Shown piece by piece: positions 59,866 to 64,000 of a stretch of DNA of 64,000 bases. The translations under genes and the position numbers were made by a program. Source of the DNA: Micromonospora carbonacea. GTDB lineage: Bacteria; Actinomycetota; Actinomycetes; Mycobacteriales; Micromonosporaceae. The notes below the pieces were generated by a model. It was given only the letters and a program-made list of their open reading frames with translations, was not told the origin of the DNA and searched no databases. Location of the stretch: contig NZ_JACHMZ010000001.1 in the NCBI RefSeq assembly GCF_014205165.1, positions 6,182,501 through 6,246,500 on the forward strand, in the 5' to 3' direction. Numbering within the stretch: position 1 is the stretch's first letter; every line of letters starts with the position of its first letter.

Positions 59866-61320
59866 ATGATCGATCGTCAGGACCTCCAGCACGCAAGAAA
59901 CGATCTCGGTCGCAGACTCGCCGCCCTGCGTACGTCGCGAGGGCTCATCCAGCAAGCCCTCGCACGTCAGGTACACACGACACGCAGCACCCTGGCCATG
60001 GTCGAGCGCGGCCGGCAGGTCGTCGACCGGATCTTCTGGCTTCGCTGCGATGCGCTGCTGGAAGCAGACGGTCAGCTACTGGCCGCCTACGACGCCTACC
60101 GACATCTCCACGCCGAGTTCAACACGCAAAGAGCCGAGGCCGCCCAGCGAGCACGGTGGGGAGCAACACCCGAGGCGGTCATGACAGCCAACGACGCCAC
60201 AGCCTGCGAACACCGCGAACTCGGCAACAAGCAACCCCACAACGAGCGGCCAGAAACTGACCTCACGACCACACGACACCGGCAGCCGTCAGCCGTTGAC
60301 GCGGAGGCTGGCCACCGCGAGGAAGACGACAACCGCACTGCCGCCCGCCTGCTCACCCACCTTCGCCACCACCTGCTCGCACCCCACCAACCGAAACAGG
60401 CGATCGACCCGACCATGCTCCCGGAGGTCCGTCAACGGGTCGCGCACATCCACAGCCTCTACCAGCGTGGGAACTACGCCGAGACGATCCGGGAGCTGGC
60501 CGACACGATCGAGCAGGCGGACGTCCTTACCCGCGTCTGCGCCGACAACCATCGCATCCGAGCCGCTGCCGTCCTCTCGGCGGCGAACCTCGCCGCCTCC
60601 AAGGTCGCCGTCAAACTCGGCGACCCCAGCCTCGCCTGGATAGCTGCCGACCGCGCCGCCCGCATCGCCACCGACCAAGCCGAGGACACCGCCCTCGTCG
60701 CCGCAGCGGCATTCTCCGTGGGAACCGCACTGCTGGCCATGCCAAACCGCACCGACAGCGCAGAGGCAGTGGTGCTGTCGGCCCTTGACCGCGTCGCAGC
60801 GACCCCACATCCACACGGGCCTCGGACGCTATCGACTCAGGGAGCACTGACCCTGCTCGCAGCCTTGGTCGCCGCCCGCCAAGCCCAGCCCGCCACCGCC
60901 GAACGGCATCTCAACGACGCGTACGCCCTAGCCCAACGGATCGGCGCTGACCGCAACGACCTCTGGACCGGCTTCGGACCAACGAACGTCATGATCCACC
61001 GCATCAATATCGCCGCCCGAACAGACCGACCACAGCTAGCCATCCATCTCGGCGAACAACTCGACACCTCATCGCTGCCGAAAGCGCTGATGAGCCGCCG
61101 CGCCCAGGTTCACCTCGACCTCGCAGCGGCCAACGCCACCTCACCCGACAACGATCCCGCAGCCGTGCTGCACCTGCTCGAAGCCGAACGCATCGCACCC
61201 CAGACGGTGCATGTGCACGCCAGAACACGCCACCTGATCGGTGACCTACTCGCCCGTGAACGCCGCGCCGTCACCCCCGGCCTGCGAGCACTCGCCGAAC
61301 GAGCGGAGATCACCGCGTAA
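59866..61320 (+). CDS. HTH-type regulator with C-terminal helical-repeat domain
   Basis: A 484-residue protein. The XRE helix-turn-helix is at about 12-65 (LGRRLAALRTSRGLIQQALA, RQVHTTRSTLAMVERGRQVV). A low-complexity charged linker spans about 85-165, then TPR-like alpha-helical repeats run to the end (SLYQRGNYAETIRELADTIE and similar). This architecture is common among actinobacterial regulators encoded beside small biosynthetic loci. It probably controls the lanthipeptide genes or the adjacent flavoprotein; 147 bases separate it from the locus. The ATG overlaps the flavoprotein start at its far end. Confidence 0.82.
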   Translation: MIDRQDLQHARNDLGRRLAALRTSRGLIQQALARQVHTTRSTLAMVERGRQVVDRIFWLRCDALLEADGQLLAAYDAYRHLHAEFNTQRAEAAQRARWGATPEAVMTANDATACEHRELGNKQPHNERPETDLTTTRHRQPSAVDAEAGHREEDDNRTAARLLTHLRHHLLAPHQPKQAIDPTMLPEVRQRVAHIHSLYQRGNYAETIRELADTIEQADVLTRVCADNHRIRAAAVLSAANLAASKVAVKLGDPSLAWIAADRAARIATDQAEDTALVAAAAFSVGTALLAMPNRTDSAEAVVLSALDRVAATPHPHGPRTLSTQGALTLLAALVAARQAQPATAERHLNDAYALAQRIGADRNDLWTGFGPTNVMIHRINIAARTDRPQLAIHLGEQLDTSSLPKALMSRRAQVHLDLAAANATSPDNDPAAVLHLLEAERIAPQTVHVHARTRHLIGDLLARERRAVTPGLRALAERAEITA

Positions 61321-61892
61321 TGCCCGAACCTGCGAACATGCGGCTGCTCTACCTGGTGACCTGCGCCGCTCCGCCAGCCCGGCACGTCACCGAACTTGTG
61401 GAAGCAGCACAACGTGACGGCTGGGACGTGCACATCATCGCGACCGAAACCGCCTACACCTGGCTCCCCGCCGAACAGTTGGCCGCCACGACAGGGCATC
61501 CCGTCAGATACCGACAGCGCCACCCCGACGAACCCAGCACCCTGCCACGCGCCGACGCCATCGCCGTCGTCCCGGCAACCTTCAACACCATCAACAAGTG
61601 GGCCACCGGCATCAACGACAGCCTGGCCCTCGGCATCCTCAACGAATCCCTCGGCACGGGCCTACCGATCATCGCCTCTCCCTACGTCAAACCCACCCTG
61701 GCCCGCCACCCCGCGTTTGACGCCCACCTGCGACTACTCGCCGACCACGGCGTACGACTCACCCCCACCCAAGTCCTACGCCCACCCCAGGACGATGAGC
61801 CCTTCCGCTGGCAAGTCATCCTCGACGTACTTCACGGACTACCTGCCTCCGGCAGAGCCGTCGGGACTGCTGCAAACGCCTGCGATTTCTGA
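61320..61892 (+). CDS. Flavoprotein of the HFCD (homo-oligomeric flavin-containing) family
   Basis: A 190-residue flavoprotein. LLYLVTCAAPPARHVTELVE is the FMN-binding start. AIAVVPATFNTINKWATGIN is the PxTxNTxxK motif, and GLPIIASPYVKPTLARHPAF follows. HFCD proteins include LanD decarboxylases, but this one lacks an obvious substrate here because the precursor ends in Arg rather than Cys. It is coupled to the HTH regulator by a 1-base overlap, a pairing seen widely in actinomycetes with unknown purpose. Confidence 0.82.
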   Translation: MPEPANMRLLYLVTCAAPPARHVTELVEAAQRDGWDVHIIATETAYTWLPAEQLAATTGHPVRYRQRHPDEPSTLPRADAIAVVPATFNTINKWATGINDSLALGILNESLGTGLPIIASPYVKPTLARHPAFDAHLRLLADHGVRLTPTQVLRPPQDDEPFRWQVILDVLHGLPASGRAVGTAANACDF

Positions 61893-61948
61893 CCAAGCAG
61901 CACTGGGCGATCGTCACGTCCCGCTGGTCACGGCCTTGATCGTGAAAG

Positions 61949-62010
61949 TGCGCCCGAAGGGACTCGAACCCCTAACCTTCTGATCCGTAGTCCGAAACCG
62001 TCAGATGCTC
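61949..62010 (-). pseudogene. Broken tRNA-Arg (ACG-type) remnant, possible attachment site
   Basis: The minus strand from 61990 to 61949 reads the 3' half of a tRNA-Arg: CTACGGATCAG (anticodon loop ACG and 3' stem), AAGGTTAGGGGTTCGAGTCC and acceptor strand CGGGCGC plus A. A 10-base insertion (61991-62000) separates it from GAGCATCTGA (62010-62001), which matches the 5' anticodon stem. The D-arm and the 5' acceptor strand are missing. It looks like an integration-site scar of an element using the tRNA 3' end. Confidence 0.65.
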
Positions 62011-62673
62011 CCTACGCTGCGTAACCGCTACTTCGCGCGTATCGGTGAGTGCTGCTGCGTGCCGGAACAGGCGGCTGAGTATCTGCTGGTCAGCGCGGTG
62101 CTGCAAGCGGAGTGCGCCATCCTGCGGTGTGGCGATCGGCCGCGCGGGCCCCATTATGCTGATTCTGTTCCGAGCGTACTGGTCAAGCTCCGAACATCCG
62201 AGCACCAACGGAGCACCATCACGGCTGGCAACCACCGGCGTCGTCGCGCTTGGTGGGCCACCTGTCGGCTCCGACGCCGGCAGCCGTCCAGGGTGTTGCC
62301 TCGCCAGTGGTGCCCACCGACGCCTCCCAGGCGACGGCAAGCCGCCGTCGTATACGTCCGCGGTCGACGCCATTTCACATCTATCCGCGCCACCACTCCT
62401 ACTCCTCACCGCGATACCCAAGATGCCTAGAAGCGACGCGGATCCACTGCCCTGGCCCACAAGAGGCGCCGCGAGGGCCTGCGGTCAGCGGGTCTTCATC
62501 GTCGCCCGCTTGCGCGGCGGCGTCATCAGCTCGGCGATCCCGGGGATCGTAGGCGGCACGAGGCGGTAGTACGCGCCTCAAGAACGCTGTCTCGAATAGG
62601 TCGGCAGCGTCGATGACCTCGGCTGTGATCACCTGAAGCTCGCCTCAGGTATCCGTGTTGCTACCGCCATCCT
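62011..62673. other. Gene-poor stretch after tRNA remnant
   Basis: About 660 bases with only short frames of poor coding character on both strands and no recognisable domain. It is probably decayed or intergenic sequence next to an integration scar. Confidence 0.4.
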
Positions 62674-64000
62674 TCAACCCCCGATGTGCACAAACGACGC
62701 CCAGACGCTCGGATTCCTCGGAAAGCGGTTGCGCAGGCTGCGTAGCGTCTCCTGCAGAGCCCAGGCGGACGCGGAGGACTCGAGCCGACCGGCCACGATG
62801 ATGCGCCGGTACACGGAGATGCTGACCTCGGCGGCCCGCCGGTCGGGCACCGACCAGAGCGTACCGATGACGCGTCGGTATCCGACGTGGTGCAGCGCCG
62901 CGGCAACGGTCAGCCCCTCGTCCAACAGCCGAACCCCGCCGACGGCCGTTTTGCAGGCCGAGAGGAAGGCAAGGTCACCGCGCAGCGCCGGCGCACCGGC
63001 GCGCAGATCCGCCACAGTGAGAAATCCGTCGTGCACCGCGAGCCCGTTGCGGCCGGGATTCCGCAGATCCTGTATGCCGTGACAGCTGAAGTGCGCGACC
63101 CGGTGCTCAGCGACCTGCGCGACGACCGCTGCGCGCGTGGCCCGCGTACCCACCAGCTCAGTGAGATCTCCGCCGGTCAGCTCACGCAGCGCGTCGAGTT
63201 CACGGACGGCGTTGGGCAGCGGATCCGATCCGGGAGTCGCTGGCTGGATCACGGCGAGGACATCGGTCACCGACGTAGTGGCTTCCGGCTCGCGGCGCTC
63301 GGTCAGTGCGCGCACCGTCGGCGTGTACGACGCGACCACCCGGTCCAAGGCGCTCTCCCGGCCGTCGATGCTGGTGGCGGCGTGCAGCGGAAGCAATGTC
63401 AACGGGCCGGTGGGACACCACCAGACGCGGTGGTCGGGCCCAGGTGGGCATATCTCGGCGAGCACCGGGGCGACCACGGTCCGCCACAGCCAGGACAGCG
63501 TCGCGGTGATGGCCTTCTCGTGGGTGGCCGGGTCACCGCCGACGTCGGCCGTCTCATGGGCGCGCAGCAGTTCGTTGGTCAGGTCGTACGCGTCGTCGAA
63601 GGTCAGGTCGGGCAGCCGGACGACCCGTACGCCGTCGGGTCTGGTCAGAAGCAGGGCGTCACAGCGGTGCCGGCTGACGGTGACAACGACCGTGGTGCCG
63701 TCCGGAAGCCCGGCACGCAGTTGCTCGAATGTCGGCAGCCTGAGGAAACGGGAAAGGCCCGGTAGCCGACGTGCCCGTGTCACCGCAGCTTCCCACGCTT
63801 GCGCGGCGGTCATCCGTTGCTCGTGGGCTCGCGGGTCGGCGGGAGACACACTGGGGTCGCGGTCGAGCACCGTACGCAGGGCTTGCAGTTGCGCGGCCAG
63901 CTCCGGGGACGCGGCAACCACCTCGGAGAGGTCACCGCGGGTGGCAAGCCACTGCCCCCACAGCACTGCTCGGCCACCTTCGACCAGTTCAACGGCCTCT
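62674..64000 (-). CDS. CHAT-domain (caspase-like) protein, C-terminal part (runs off right edge)
   Basis: The frame is open from the right edge to the stop at 62674, about 440 residues. The N-terminal visible part (VELVEGGRAVLWGQWLATRG) is the end of a TPR-like region. The CHAT peptidase follows, with catalytic His in RVAHFSCHG and Cys in LAFLSACKTA, then the usual C-terminal YRRVIGTLWSVPDRRA. CHAT proteins are caspase/separase relatives found in actinobacterial defence and signalling systems, often activated by a partner protein that would be encoded outside the window. Confidence 0.87.
   Translation of the reverse strand, partial: EAVELVEGGRAVLWGQWLATRGDLSEVVAASPELAAQLQALRTVLDRDPSVSPADPRAHEQRMTAAQAWEAAVTRARRLPGLSRFLRLPTFEQLRAGLPDGTTVVVTVSRHRCDALLLTRPDGVRVVRLPDLTFDDAYDLTNELLRAHETADVGGDPATHEKAITATLSWLWRTVVAPVLAEICPPGPDHRVWWCPTGPLTLLPLHAATSIDGRESALDRVVASYTPTVRALTERREPEATTSVTDVLAVIQPATPGSDPLPNAVRELDALRELTGGDLTELVGTRATRAAVVAQVAEHRVAHFSCHGIQDLRNPGRNGLAVHDGFLTVADLRAGAPALRGDLAFLSACKTAVGGVRLLDEGLTVAAALHHVGYRRVIGTLWSVPDRRAAEVSISVYRRIIVAGRLESSASAWALQETLRSLRNRFPRNPSVWASFVHIGG

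Noticed and set aside
61320-61892. Flavoprotein as LanD decarboxylase of the lanthipeptide
   Set aside because: The precursor ends in Arg, not Cys, and the gene is coupled to the HTH regulator rather than to the modification genes.

Overview
The window is very GC-rich, with dense overlapping genes, GTG starts and short spacers. This points to a filamentous actinomycete; the gene content suggests Micromonospora or a close relative (inference). It has two parts with different histories.

Positions 1 to about 40,900 hold most of an orthosomycin (everninomicin/avilamycin-type) biosynthetic cluster, which runs off the left edge. Diagnostic genes are an iterative orsellinate-type PKS (1513-5316), a KAS III-like aroyl transferase (24685-25719), a flavin halogenase (17865-19310) and an AviRb-type 23S rRNA 2'-O-methyltransferase for self-resistance (26048-26881). 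Also present are a radical SAM enzyme like AviX12 (20996-22213) and an E1 alpha/beta pair for a two-carbon branch (14387-16331). Four Fe/2-oxoglutarate oxygenases of the phytanoyl-CoA dioxygenase type include one fused behind a methyltransferase (5471-6823), the architecture I associate with everninomicin EvdMO1. Around these lie sugar-nucleotide genes (rfbA, rfbB, gmd, several short-chain dehydrogenases, a cupin), five glycosyltransferases, and many O- or C-methyltransferases including a TylC3-type C-methyltransferase and TylE- and TylF-type enzymes. An exported multicopper oxidase, a THUMP methyltransferase and a CPA2 antiporter also belong to this part. In outline: the PKS makes orsellinate; an OMT and the halogenase decorate it; the KAS III-like protein transfers it; glycosyltransferases build the oligosaccharide; the oxygenases close orthoester or methylenedioxy bridges; methyltransferases finish it. 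No pathway regulator, ABC exporter or nitrososynthase is in view, so these probably lie outside the window.

Positions about 40,900-64,000 are a mosaic accessory region. It has a decayed phage-tail-sheath gene, a secreted jelly-roll-like protein, a complete IS21 element with a 5-bp target duplication (42678-44835), tRNA-Arg(CCT), and a kinase-like gene. An XRE/ImmA-IrrE operon, a pentapeptide-repeat protein and a tyrosine integrase with an excisionase-like protein follow. An IS256-type element (52123-53459) abuts a pRiA4b ORF-3-like gene.

From 53,635 to 61,892 lies a compact FxLD-type class I lanthipeptide locus: isoaspartyl-type methyltransferase, 47-residue precursor, hairpin, LanB split by a one-base frameshift, LanC, a stand-alone SpaB_C-type protein, then an HTH/flavoprotein pair. 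A broken tRNA-Arg(ACG) follows, and a CHAT-protease gene runs off the right edge.

All function calls rest on motif recognition by eye. No database search was run.
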